From the NCBI RefSeq assembly GCF_001905905.1, contig NZ_LIVT01000008.1, positions 186,001 to 250,000 of the forward strand: DNA of 64,000 nt. The letters are read 5' to 3'. Shown here piece by piece: positions 13,919 through 24,681 of this stretch (position 1 is the first letter of the stretch; the number at the start of each line of letters is the position of its first letter). This DNA is from Streptomyces sp. CB02366. Lineage in GTDB: Bacteria > Actinomycetota > Actinomycetes > Streptomycetales > Streptomycetaceae. A program made the translations under genes and the position numbers. The notes beneath the pieces were generated by a model that made no database searches, had not been told where the DNA came from, and was given only the letters and a program-made list of their open reading frames with translations.

Positions 13919-16333
13919 ATGCCCTCCCCTCACGATCCGTACGTCCGGGTGCGCGGCGCCCGCGAGCACAACCTCAAGGACGTGCGGGTGGACATCCCGC
14001 GCGACACCCTGACCGTCTTCACGGGCGTGTCGGGGTCCGGGAAGTCCTCGCTGGCCTTCGGGACCATCTACGCGGAGGCGCAGCGGCGCTACTTCGAGTC
14101 CGTCGCCCCCTACGCACGACGGCTGATCCACCAGGTGGGCGCGCCCGCCGTCGGGGAGATCACCGGGCTGCCGCCCGCCGTCTCGCTGGAGCAACGGCGC
14201 TCGGCCCCGGGGGCCCGGTCGTCGGTGGGGACGGTGACCACCCTCTCCAACTCGCTGCGCATGCTCTTCTCCCGTGCGGGCGACTATCCGCCGGGGGCCG
14301 AGCGGCTGGACTCCGACTCCTTCTCGCCCAACACGGCGGCGGGGGCGTGCCCGGAGTGCCACGGGCTCGGGCGGATCCACCGGACGGACGAGGGGCTGCT
14401 CGTCCCCGACCCCTCCCTGTCGATCCGCGAGGGGGCCGTCGCCGCCTGGCCGGGCGCCTGGCAGGGCAAGAACCTGCGGGACGTACTGGACGCCCTCGGG
14501 TACGACGTGGACCGGCCGTGGCGCGAGCTGGACGCGGAGGACCGGGAGTGGATCCTGTTCACCGACGAGCAGCCGGTGGTCACGGTGCATCCGGTGCGGG
14601 AGGCCGGGCGGATCCAACGCCCTTACCAGGGCACGTACATGAGCGCCCGGCGCTATGTGCTGCACACCTTCGCCGACACCAGGAGCCGGTCCCTGCGGGC
14701 GAAGGCGGAGCGCTTCCTGACCAGTGTCCCGTGTCCGGTGTGCGGCGGTAGCCGGCTGCGGCCGGAGGCGATGGCGGTGACGTTCGCGGGGCGTACCATC
14801 GCGGAACTGGCCGGAATGCCGCTGTCGGCGTTGGCCGGGGTGCTGGCGGAGGCCGGGGGCGAGGAGACGGCCCGGGTGCTGACCGCTGATCTGCTGGCGC
14901 GGATCGGGACGGTGACGGAGCTGGGACTGGGCTATCTGAGCCTGGACCGGACGGCTCCGACGCTCTCCTCGGGCGAGCTGCAACGGCTGCGGATGGCCAC
15001 CCAGCTGCGGTCGGGCCTGTTCGGCGTCGTCTACGTCCTGGACGAGCCGTCGGCCGGGCTGCACCCGGCGGACACCGAGGCGCTGCTCGGCGTGCTGGGC
15101 CGGCTGAAGGAGGCCGGGAACTCGGTCTTCGTGGTGGAGCACCAGATGGACGTGGTGCGGCGGGCCGACTGGCTGGTGGACGTGGGCCCGCTGGCCGGGG
15201 AGCACGGGGGGCGGGTGCTGCACAGCGGGCCGCCCGAGGGGCTGGCCCTGGTCCCGGAGTCGGCGACGCGCCGCTTCCTCTTCCCCGGGGAGGAGCCGGA
15301 CAAGCCCCTGCGGCGGAAGCGGACGCCCTCGGGGTGGATCCGGCTCACCGGGGTGGAGCGGCACAATGTGCGGGGCGTCGACGCGGCGTTCCCGCTCGGG
15401 GTGTTCACGGCGGTGACCGGTGTCTCCGGTTCGGGCAAGTCGACGCTGGTGGGCCAGGTGCTCGCCGGGGTGCTGGCCGACCGGCAGGCGGGCGAGGAGC
15501 CCGGGACGGGCGACCTGTACCGCGCGACGGCGACCGGTCTGGAGGCGGTGGACCGGCTCGTCCAGGTGGACCAGAAGCCCATCGGCCGCACGCCCCGGTC
15601 CAATCTGGCCACGTACACCGGCCTGTTCGACGCCGTGCGCAAGCTGTTCGCGCGGACGGAGACGGCGCGGGAGCGGGGGTACACGGCAGGGCGGTTCTCG
15701 TTCAACGTGAGCGGCGGGCGGTGCGAGACCTGCCAGGGCGAGGGCTTCGTCTCGGTGGAGCTGCTGTTCCTGCCGAGCACGTACACGCCGTGCCCGGACT
15801 GCCACGGCGCGCGGTACAACCCGGAGACCCTGGAGGTCGCCCTGGAGGGGCTGACGATCGCCCAGGTCCTCGACCTGACCGTGGAGTCGGCGGCGGAGTT
15901 CTTCTCCGGTACGCCTGCCGCCGAACGTCCGCTGCGGACCCTGCTGGACGTGGGGCTCGGCTACCTGCGGCTGGGGCAGCCGGCCACGGAGCTGTCGGGC
16001 GGCGAGGCGCAGCGCATCAAGCTGGCGGCGGAGCTCCAGCGCGCCCGGCGGGGGCACACGCTGTATCTGCTGGACGAGCCGACGACCGGGCTGCATCCGG
16101 CCGATGTGGAGGTGCTGATGCGGCAGTTGCACTCGTTGGTCGACGCGGGGAACACCGTGGTGGTCGTGGAGCACGACATGGCCGTGGTGGCGGGCGCGGA
16201 CCACGTGGTGGACATGGGTCCCGAGGGCGGGGACCGGGGCGGGCGGATCGTCGCGGCCGGCACGCCCGAGGAGGTGGCGGCCACCGCGGGAAGCCGTACG
16301 GCGCCGTACCTCGCGAAGGCGTTGCGCCGCTGA
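13919..16333 (+). CDS. UvrA-type excinuclease ATPase, short UvrA2-like form
   Basis: Tandem ABC ATPase of 804 residues, shorter than housekeeping UvrA (about 950-1000). Both Walker A loops (GVSGSGKSSLA near 36, GVSGSGKSTLV near 501), both signatures (LSSGELQR, LSGGEAQR) and both Walker B motifs (LDEPSAGLHP, LDEPTTGLHP) are intact, with zinc-finger cysteines in CPECHGLG, CPVCGGSR, CETCQGEG and CPDCHGAR. Its reduced length and lack of a linked uvrB/uvrC fit UvrA2 paralogues implicated in tolerance to DNA-binding drugs, a role I infer from family knowledge. Start ATG 13919 follows CGGAGCCGAG; upstream in-frame codons belong to another frame of the LLM gene. Confidence 0.9.
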   Translation: MPSPHDPYVRVRGAREHNLKDVRVDIPRDTLTVFTGVSGSGKSSLAFGTIYAEAQRRYFESVAPYARRLIHQVGAPAVGEITGLPPAVSLEQRRSAPGARSSVGTVTTLSNSLRMLFSRAGDYPPGAERLDSDSFSPNTAAGACPECHGLGRIHRTDEGLLVPDPSLSIREGAVAAWPGAWQGKNLRDVLDALGYDVDRPWRELDAEDREWILFTDEQPVVTVHPVREAGRIQRPYQGTYMSARRYVLHTFADTRSRSLRAKAERFLTSVPCPVCGGSRLRPEAMAVTFAGRTIAELAGMPLSALAGVLAEAGGEETARVLTADLLARIGTVTELGLGYLSLDRTAPTLSSGELQRLRMATQLRSGLFGVVYVLDEPSAGLHPADTEALLGVLGRLKEAGNSVFVVEHQMDVVRRADWLVDVGPLAGEHGGRVLHSGPPEGLALVPESATRRFLFPGEEPDKPLRRKRTPSGWIRLTGVERHNVRGVDAAFPLGVFTAVTGVSGSGKSTLVGQVLAGVLADRQAGEEPGTGDLYRATATGLEAVDRLVQVDQKPIGRTPRSNLATYTGLFDAVRKLFARTETARERGYTAGRFSFNVSGGRCETCQGEGFVSVELLFLPSTYTPCPDCHGARYNPETLEVALEGLTIAQVLDLTVESAAEFFSGTPAAERPLRTLLDVGLGYLRLGQPATELSGGEAQRIKLAAELQRARRGHTLYLLDEPTTGLHPADVEVLMRQLHSLVDAGNTVVVVEHDMAVVAGADHVVDMGPEGGDRGGRIVAAGTPEEVAATAGSRTAPYLAKALRR

Positions 16334-16380
16334 CCGTCGCGTTCCCGGCTCCAGCCGGGCCGGGGCCGGGAACGCGACGG
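16334..16380. terminator. Bidirectional terminator between the UvrA-type gene and sdhB
   Basis: CCGTCGCGTTCCCGGC (16334-16349) pairs perfectly over 16 bp with 16365-16380, loop 15 bases. It starts right after the UvrA-type stop and ends 14 bp before the sdhB stop on the opposite strand. Confidence 0.88.
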
Positions 16381-16393
16381 ATCGGCTTCCGCG

Positions 16394-17136
16394 TCAGCGG
16401 CGGACCTTGCGGGCGGCCCGCAGCCACTCCTTGTTCATCGCGGCGATCGACGGCAGCGGGATGCCCTTGGGGCAGGCGGTGGCGCACTCGCCGGCCAGGG
16501 TGCAGCCGCCGAACCCCTCCTCGTCCATCCGGGCCACCATGTCCAGGACGCGGGTCTCGCGCTCCGGCGCGCCCTGCGGAAGGACGTTCAGGTGGTTGAC
16601 CTTGGCCGAGGTGAACAGCATCGCCGAGCCGTTGGGGCAGGCGGCGACGCAGGCGCCGCAGCCGATGCACTCGGCGTGCTCGAAGGCGAAGTCGGCGTCG
16701 GGCTTGGGCACCGGGGTCGCGTGGGCGTCCGGGGCGGTGCCGGTGGGGGCGGAGATGTAGCCGCCGGCCTGGATGATCCGGTCGAACGAGGAGCGGTCCA
16801 CGACCAGGTCCTTGATGACCGGGAAGGCGGAGGCCCGCCAGGGTTCGATGTCGATCGTGTCGCCGTCGGAGAACGACCGCATGTGGAGCTGGCAGGTGGT
16901 GGTGCGCTCCGGGCCGTGGGCGTCGCCGTTGATGACGAGACTGCACGCGCCGCAGATGCCCTCGCGGCAGTCGTGGTCGAAGGCGACGGGTTCCTCCCCG
17001 GCGAGGGCGAGTTCCTCGTTGAGGGTGTCGAGCATCTCCAGGAACGACATGTCGGCGGAGATGCCGTCGACTTCGTAGGTGGCCATGGCGCCGGGTGTGG
17101 CGGCGTCCTTCTGACGCCAGACGCGCAGGGTGAGCT

Positions 17137-17140
<4 letters not shown>
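16394..17140 (-). CDS. sdhB: Succinate dehydrogenase/fumarate reductase iron-sulfur subunit
   Basis: Electron-transfer subunit of complex II, 248 residues, on the cytoplasmic face of the membrane. The [2Fe-2S] ligands are in DCREGICGACS (about 60-70) with a later Cys in TTTCQLHM; the [4Fe-4S] and [3Fe-4S] ligands are in CIGCGACVAACPNG (about 155-168) and CTLAGECATACPKGIPL (about 213-229). It is the last gene of the sdhCAB operon and its ATG overlaps the sdhA stop. The C-terminus RAARKVRR is normal for the actinobacterial three-subunit form. Confidence 0.96.
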
Positions 17141-19086
<1,946 letters not shown>

Positions 19087-19087
19087 G

Positions 19088-19792
19088 TCAGCTCACCACT
19101 CCGGTCATGACGGCGACGGGTACGGAGACGAAGCCCACCGTCAGCACCGCCGCGAGGAGGTCGGCGAGGGTCTTCAGGATGCGGTCGCGGGTCGCGTTGC
19201 CGACGCCCAGGGTCTGCGCGGCGCTCCAGAACCCGTGCCGGACGTGCAGGCCCAGGGCGAGCACCGCGACGATGTAGATCGCGTTGCCGTACCAGGTCGA
19301 GAAGGTGTCGACGACGTTCCGGTACGGGCGCCCGGCCTCGAAGCCCGGGTGCACGGTGCCGGTGGTCAGGTCGAGGATGTGCCAGACGATGAAGAGCGCG
19401 AGGATGACCCCGCCCCAGCGCATGGTCCGGGTGGCGTAGCTCGCGCGGGGCTTCTGGTGGACGTACTTGGCCGGGCGTGCCCGGATATCGCGCCGGCTGA
19501 GCTGGTACGCGCAGACGCCGTGCAGCACGACGGCGGCGACGAGCCCCGTCCGGACGATCCAGAGCGCCCACTCGTGATGCAGGACGGGGGCGCCCATGGT
19601 GCGCAGCCAGTGGGCGTAGCCGTCGAACTCGCCGGGCCCGAAGAAGATCTTCAGGTTGCCCGCCATGTGGGCGACGAGGTATCCGAGCATGACCAGACCG
19701 GTCACGGCCATGATCGTCTTCTTGCCGACGGTCGAGTTCCAGAGCGTACGCGTCATCGACGGCCGTCGGTCCGTCCGCGTTGCCAATGCCAT
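19088..19792 (-). CDS. sdhC: Succinate dehydrogenase cytochrome b subunit
   Basis: Di-heme b-type membrane anchor of 234 residues with five transmembrane helices: about 28-48 (IMAVTGLVMLGYLVAHMAG), 75-95 (ALWIVRTGLVAAVVLHGV), 124-145 (WGGVILALFIVWHILDL), 170-190 (NAIYIVAVLALGLHVRHG) and 208-230 (DLLAAVLTVGFVSVPVAVM). Conserved histidines for heme sit in VAHMAG, VLHGV, WHILD and LHVRHG. First gene of sdhCAB. Start ATG 19792 gives MALATRTDRR; a GTG six bases upstream is possible. Confidence 0.94.
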   Translation of the reverse strand: MALATRTDRRPSMTRTLWNSTVGKKTIMAVTGLVMLGYLVAHMAGNLKIFFGPGEFDGYAHWLRTMGAPVLHHEWALWIVRTGLVAAVVLHGVCAYQLSRRDIRARPAKYVHQKPRASYATRTMRWGGVILALFIVWHILDLTTGTVHPGFEAGRPYRNVVDTFSTWYGNAIYIVAVLALGLHVRHGFWSAAQTLGVGNATRDRILKTLADLLAAVLTVGFVSVPVAVMTGVVS

Positions 19793-19820
19793 GCACACGA
19801 CCGTAGGGGGCGGGGTGCCG

Positions 19821-19847
19821 ATCAGTCCAAGACATGGTCTGGCTGAT
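19821..19847. promoter_or_regulatory. Candidate LysR-type operator in the sdhC/lysR divergent region
   Basis: ATCAG (19821-19825) and CTGAT (19843-19847) flank an inner AGAC-ATG-GTCT dyad at 19830-19840. A second dyad CATAGGCAGAGGCTAT ends near 19865. LysR-type regulators commonly bind such interrupted dyads upstream of a divergent target, so control of sdhCAB by the adjacent LysR protein is a reasonable guess. Confidence 0.42.
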
Positions 19848-19888
19848 CTCCATAGGCAGAGGCTATCGACCCACGGTATCGTCGGCTC

Positions 19889-20785
19889 GTGCACTTCCAG
19901 CAGCTCACCTATTTCGTGGCCGTCGCCGAGACCAGGCACTTCACCCGGGCCGCCGAGGCGGTGCACGTGTCGCAGCCCTCGCTCTCCCAGCAGATCAGGT
20001 CGCTGGAGACGGAGTTGGGCGCGGACCTGTTCAGCCGCGCCCGGGGCAACATCACCCTCACCGACGCGGGCGAGGCGCTGCTGCCGCTGGCCCGGCGCAT
20101 CCTCGCCGACGCGGAGACCGCGCGCCAGGAGGTCCAGGAGGTGGTGTCGCTGCGCAGCGGGCGAGTGCGGCTGGGCGCCACGCCCAGCCTGTGCACCGGA
20201 CTGCTGCCGGATGTGCTGCGCGCCTTCCACGACCGGCACCCGGGGGTACGGCTGCTGCTGGAGGAGGGCGGCTCGCACGACCTGGTACGCCAGCTGGCGC
20301 GGGGGGCGCTCGACCTGGCGCTGGTGGTGCTGCCCCTGCCGGCCGCCTCCCCAGCGCTGACCACGGTGGAGCTGCTGCGGGAGGACCTGGTGGTGGTGTC
20401 GGCGTCGACGGAGCCACCCCCGGGGCGGGGCGGCCCGATCCGGATCGCGGACCTGGAGGGGGCGCCGCTGGTGATGTTCCGGCACGGGTACAACCTGCGG
20501 GAGCTGACGCTCGCCGCGTGCCGCGCGGAGGGCTTCGAGCCCTCGTTCACCGTCGAGGGCGGCGAGATGGACGCGGTGCTCGGTTTCGTACGGGCGGGGC
20601 TCGGCATCGCCGTGGTGCCGAGCATGGCAGCCGCCCGGGCGGGGCACGACCTGCGCCGGACCCGGTTGGCGGGCGAGGGGCTGCGGCGCACGATCGCCCT
20701 GGCGCACCGCAGCGACGTGGACCCGCCCCGGGCCGCGCGCGAACTCCAGCGGATGCTGCTGGAGCACCGTCCGGCCTCCGGCTGA
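19889..20785 (+). CDS. LysR-family transcriptional regulator
   Basis: 298-residue regulator. The winged helix-turn-helix covers residues 1-60: MHFQQLTYFVAVAETRHFT, AAEAVHVSQPSLSQQIRSLE, ELGADLFSR and ITLTDAGE are textbook LysR. The effector domain begins near residue 90 (GRVRLGATPSLCTGLLPDVL) and has GLGIAVVPSMAA at about 234. Start is GTG. It is divergent from sdhCAB with 96 bp between starts, so the complex II operon is the likely target; the inducer is unknown. Confidence 0.94.
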   Translation: MHFQQLTYFVAVAETRHFTRAAEAVHVSQPSLSQQIRSLETELGADLFSRARGNITLTDAGEALLPLARRILADAETARQEVQEVVSLRSGRVRLGATPSLCTGLLPDVLRAFHDRHPGVRLLLEEGGSHDLVRQLARGALDLALVVLPLPAASPALTTVELLREDLVVVSASTEPPPGRGGPIRIADLEGAPLVMFRHGYNLRELTLAACRAEGFEPSFTVEGGEMDAVLGFVRAGLGIAVVPSMAAARAGHDLRRTRLAGEGLRRTIALAHRSDVDPPRAARELQRMLLEHRPASG

Positions 20786-20813
20786 CCGGCCGGGGCGCGA
20801 GGGCCCCGGCCGG
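20786..20813. terminator. Bidirectional terminator between the LysR gene and rmdA
   Basis: CCGGCCGGGGC (20786-20796) pairs perfectly with 20803-20813 over 11 bp with a six-base loop. It starts directly after the LysR stop and ends 3 bp before the rmdA stop on the other strand. Confidence 0.85.
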
Positions 20814-20815
20814 GT

Positions 20816-22990
20816 TCAGACCGCGTCCGCCAGCAGCAGGGAGTGGATGCGGTCCGGTGCGCCGGGGCGGGCGTAGTACCAGCCCTGGGCGGTGTCGCAG
20901 CCCAGCGCCCGCAGCTGCTCCGCCTGGGCGCCCGTCTCCACGCCCTCCACCGTGACGGCCAGCTCCAGGCTGTGGGCCAGCGACACGATGCCCTCGACGA
21001 TCTTCAGGTCGACCGGGTCCGCCGGGTGCTGCTGCATGCCCCGGGTGAAGGAGCGGTCCAGCTTGAGCACGCTCACCGGCAGTCTGCGCAGGTTCGCGAG
21101 GTTCGAGTATCCGGTGCCGAAGTCGTCGAGCGCGATGTCGACGCCCATCTCCGCGAGCTGGCACAGCGGTTTGAGGAGATCGTCGTCGGCGCCGATGAGG
21201 GCCGACTCGGTCACCTCCAGGCAGAGCGCGCCCGGCTCCAGACCGGAACGCTCCAGCACGTCGACCGTCTCCGCGACCAGCCGCGGGTGGTGCAGCTGGG
21301 TCGGGGAGAGGTTGACGTTGATCCGCAGCGGGCCGCCGTCGCTGTGCCGCTCCTGCCAGAAGTTCGCCTGGCGCACGGACTCCTCCAGTACCCACCGGCC
21401 GAGCGGCACGATGAGCCCGGTGTGCTCGGCGAGCGGGATGAACCGGTCGGGGCCGAGCACCCCGTGCTGCGGGTGGCACCACCGGACGAGGGCCTCGGCG
21501 CCGTGCACCGTGCCGTCGCCGAGGTGGACGAGCGGCTGGTACTCGATGAAGAACTCGCCCCGGTCCAGGGCGGCCGGGAGGGCGGTGGTCAGCCCGTGCC
21601 GGGTGATGGCGCGGGCGTCGGCCTCCGCGTCGGCGAGCTGGAAGCGGTTGCCGCCCGCCGCCTTGGCCCGGTACATCGTGATGTCGGCACTGCGCAGCAC
21701 CTCGGCGGCGCTGCGCTCCCCGGAGGGGCCTTCCACGATGCCGATCGAGCCGCGGACGGTCAGCTCGCGGCCGTCGATGCGCATGGGGGTGGCGAGCGCG
21801 TTCAGGATGCGGCCCGCCAGTTCGTGCACCTCCTCGGCGGTGTTCGGGCCGGTGGTCAGGGCGACGAACTCGTCGCCGCCGAGCCGGGCGACCATCTCGC
21901 CGGGGGCGGTGGCGCAGCTCTGGAGCCGGTCCGCGACCTCGACCAGGAGGCGGTCGCCGGCGGCGTGGCCGAGACTGTCGTTGATGGCCTTGAAACCGTC
22001 GAGGTCCAGGTAGCAGAGGCCGAAGCCGACGCCCTCCCGTGCGGTGAGGGCCTTCTCCAGGCGCTCGAAGAACAGGGTCCGGTTGGGCAGCCCGGTGAGC
22101 GCGTCGTGCGTGGCCTCGTAGCGGAGCCGCAGGTTCAGCAGCCGCCGCTCGGTGGTGTCCTCCATCAGCGCGAGCTGGTACTCGGGCCGTCCCTCGGAGT
22201 CCCGCAGCAGCGAGACGGTGAGGTTGGTCCACAGGACGGTGCCGTCGTTGCGGTAGTACGCCTTCTCGACCCGGTAGTGCTCGCGTTCGCCGCGGACCAG
22301 TTCGTCGTAGTACCGCCACACCAGGGGCGAGTCCTCGGGGTGGACCCACTCGTTCACCTTGTGGCTGCGGACGTGGTGCTCCAGCCCGCCGAACATCTTG
22401 GTGAGCGTGTCGTTGATCTCCAGGATGTTGCCGTCCAGGTCGGCGATGCCGATGCCGATGGCCGCGTCCTTGAAGACCGCGCGGAACCGTGCCTGGGTAG
22501 CGTGCAGGGCCTGCTCGGCTTGCGAACGGGCCGTCAGCGCCGAGCGGGCGATGGCCTCCTGCTCGGCGAGCGTGCGCTCGCGCAGGGCGGCGGTGAATCC
22601 GGCGGCGAGGGTGTGCTGGATGCGGGCGCAGCGGGCCCGGCCGTCCTCGGTGGACAGCGCACCGGGCCCGTTGCCGCCGCAGTAGAGGACGAGGTAGGAG
22701 TCGACGACGCCGAGCGTGGAGCTGAGGGCGTCCGGGTCGGTGCAGTGCGCCTCGACGAGGGCCGCGCCGACGCGTTGCGCGGGCGAGGCGTCGAAGGGGT
22801 GGGCGTGCAGGATGCCGTTCAGCTCGCGTGCCAGGGGCAGCAGATGCTGTTCGAACTCGGGCCGGGTGAGGGAGGTGGCCGTCAGGGGGAAGATGGCGCG
22901 GCTCCAGATCCTGGCGAATCTCCGGAGCCGGCCCTCCGGACCGTCGGGCTCCGCGTCCTGCTCTCCGGACGCCTGGGCGGGGATGCTCAC
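20816..22990 (-). CDS. rmdA: PAS-GGDEF-EAL c-di-GMP turnover protein RmdA
   Basis: Cytosolic protein of 724 residues with both cyclic di-GMP synthesis and hydrolysis domains. An uncharacterised helical N-terminus (1-150) leads through a coiled segment (ERTLAEQEAIARSALTARSQ) into a PAS domain (about 165-290), a GGDEF domain with intact RLGGDEF (about residue 370) and an EAL domain with intact AEALVRW (about 498), LRINVNLSP, CLEVTESAL and DDFGTGYSNLANL. All phosphodiesterase metal-binding blocks seem present. No transmembrane segment. S. coelicolor RmdA (SCO0928) has this architecture and neighbourhood, hence the symbol. The GTG start overlaps the stop of the upstream methyltransferase. Confidence 0.88.
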   Translation of the reverse strand: MSIPAQASGEQDAEPDGPEGRLRRFARIWSRAIFPLTATSLTRPEFEQHLLPLARELNGILHAHPFDASPAQRVGAALVEAHCTDPDALSSTLGVVDSYLVLYCGGNGPGALSTEDGRARCARIQHTLAAGFTAALRERTLAEQEAIARSALTARSQAEQALHATQARFRAVFKDAAIGIGIADLDGNILEINDTLTKMFGGLEHHVRSHKVNEWVHPEDSPLVWRYYDELVRGEREHYRVEKAYYRNDGTVLWTNLTVSLLRDSEGRPEYQLALMEDTTERRLLNLRLRYEATHDALTGLPNRTLFFERLEKALTAREGVGFGLCYLDLDGFKAINDSLGHAAGDRLLVEVADRLQSCATAPGEMVARLGGDEFVALTTGPNTAEEVHELAGRILNALATPMRIDGRELTVRGSIGIVEGPSGERSAAEVLRSADITMYRAKAAGGNRFQLADAEADARAITRHGLTTALPAALDRGEFFIEYQPLVHLGDGTVHGAEALVRWCHPQHGVLGPDRFIPLAEHTGLIVPLGRWVLEESVRQANFWQERHSDGGPLRINVNLSPTQLHHPRLVAETVDVLERSGLEPGALCLEVTESALIGADDDLLKPLCQLAEMGVDIALDDFGTGYSNLANLRRLPVSVLKLDRSFTRGMQQHPADPVDLKIVEGIVSLAHSLELAVTVEGVETGAQAEQLRALGCDTAQGWYYARPGAPDRIHSLLLADAV

Positions 22991-23805
22991 GCCTTGCGCC
23001 CGACCCCTGCGAAGCCCGAGAAGGCGTACGGGTCCTCCTGGGCCGGCGACTGCGGGGTGTCGGGCCGCCATTCGGGCATCGCCACGAGTCCCGGCTCGAC
23101 CATCGTGCAGCCCTCGAAGAACTCGCCGATCTCCTCGCGCGAGCGCATGACCAGCGGGTTGCGGATGTCCTCGTAGACGCCGACCGTGCCGGCCGCCTCC
23201 TCCCTGGAGCGCGGGATGCCCTCGTACGAGGCGTGGGTCAGGACGATCAGGCTGCCGGGGGCCAGTGCCTCGCGCAGTTCGGCGACCGCCCCGCGCGGGT
23301 CGTCCGCGTCCTCGATGAAGTGGAGCACCGCGACCAGCAGCAGGGCCACCGGGCGGTCGAGGTCGAGCAGGCCGGTGATCTCCGGGTGGTCCAGGATCTC
23401 CTTGGGGCGGCGCAGGTCGGCGGCGGCGATGACCGCGCGGTCGTCGCCGTCGAGGACGGCCTGGCTGTGGGCCACGGCGACGGGGTCGTGGTCGACGTAG
23501 ACCACCTTGGCGTCGGGGTCGGCGGCCTGGGCGACCTCGTGGACGTTGCCGAACGTCGGGATGCCGGAGCCGATGTCCAGGAACTGGTCGATGCCCGAAT
23601 CGACGGCATAGCGGACGGCCCGGCGCATAAAGGCGCGATTGGCCTGCATGATCTTGGGAAGGCCCGGAAGGAACTCCATGGCCTTGCGCGCGGCTTCCCG
23701 GTCCACCTCGAAATTGTGCGATCCGCCCAGATAGAAGTCGTACATGCGAGACACGCTCGGCACCGAAAGGTCAATGCCCTGCGGTGCCCAGGCGGGACGC
23801 TCCAT
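22987..23805 (-). CDS. DUF574/SAM-dependent methyltransferase family protein
   Basis: 272-residue protein of the actinobacterial S-adenosyl methyltransferase family (Methyltransf_19, DUF574). Hallmarks are SVSRMYDFYLGGSHNFEVDREAA (about 16-38), NRAFMRRAVRYAV, the SAM loop FLDIGSGIPTFGNVHEVAQ (about 77-95), VVYVDHDPVAVAHSQ and LLLVAVLHFIEDADDP. Family members are numerous in Streptomyces and their substrates are unknown. Start ATG 23805 has GGAGA six bases upstream; a TTG at 23820 is less likely. Its stop overlaps the rmdA start, so the two are one transcript and coupled in translation. Confidence 0.9.
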   Translation of the reverse strand: MERPAWAPQGIDLSVPSVSRMYDFYLGGSHNFEVDREAARKAMEFLPGLPKIMQANRAFMRRAVRYAVDSGIDQFLDIGSGIPTFGNVHEVAQAADPDAKVVYVDHDPVAVAHSQAVLDGDDRAVIAAADLRRPKEILDHPEITGLLDLDRPVALLLVAVLHFIEDADDPRGAVAELREALAPGSLIVLTHASYEGIPRSREEAAGTVGVYEDIRNPLVMRSREEIGEFFEGCTMVEPGLVAMPEWRPDTPQSPAQEDPYAFSGFAGVGRKA

Positions 23806-24681
23806 CGATGTCTCCAACAAGTCGCCACGGCGATCCGGCCATGTTCATGGTCAGTGTTGACCAGAGGCTACTGATCGTCCACCAGGAGAGCGAGTGGAAA
23901 CGGAAATTCGCGATCCGTTATTGGTCACACTCCGGTGGCATCTCCCGCCCACCCGTCGCTGCGCGTATACGGACGGCGACGGACCGGCACTCCAAAGGCC
24001 GTTTGCCGGTGGTCCGGGGCCACTTGGGGCTCCTGGGCGGCGGTTCGGCGGTGGCCCGGGGGCACTTGGGGATCCTGGACGGCGGTCCGCCGGGACCCGG
24101 GATTACTCCGGAGCTCCGAGGAGTTCCGCATCCGGGAAAACGGCGCACCCGGTTCCGGCGACGCACCGCCCGTGGGCGTCGCCGGGTTTCTCGCCGCACC
24201 CGAAGGGGGAGAGAGGCCGGCAGTCGACGGCCCGCCGCTCGACACCGGGGGCGGCCGAAAGCGACGTATCCCTCCCACCCCACTCCGACGACCGCATTTC
24301 TGGCCACGAGAGCAACTACCGGCCACTTCCTGGAACAGCCACCTCTGCACGCGGTCTTCATGGGCGGGAACCCTCGGTGAACCGGTAAACCGTCATGCCC
24401 GTGCCGCACCCCCGATGTCGCCGCGTTCCGGGGCGTCTCGGACCGAAAGCCCGGCGGGGGCGACCGGTTCGGCCCCGGCCGCTCCGTCGGCTCTGAGGGG
24501 CCGGCCCGCGCAGGCCCCCCGGGGGGGCGGGGAGTCGACGGGGCCGCCGTCAGCCTTGTTCGAAGAAAGTCCCGAAAACACCGGGAGGCCCCGGGACCGC
24601 CACGTAAACACGAATGACCCAATAACCGCACGATCGGGCGAATCACCCACTCGAACGGCGTGTCGTCCGGTTTCACGGTTC
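23806..24681. other. 876-bp gap with no supported gene
   Basis: No open frame here has the codon pattern of the neighbours or a ribosome site. It must contain the methyltransferase promoter (left part) and that of the proline-rich protein gene (right part, relatively AT-rich around 24600-24640). A two-copy 42-bp repeat lies at 24007-24090 (listed separately). The rest is unexplained. Confidence 0.5.
24007..24090. repeat. Two tandem 42-bp repeats
   Basis: Units 24007-24048 and 24049-24090 share CGGTGG, CCGGG-rich, CACTTGGGG and TCCTGG segments, with about 34 of 42 bases alike. The period is a multiple of three, yet no coding frame around it is convincing. Confidence 0.65.
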
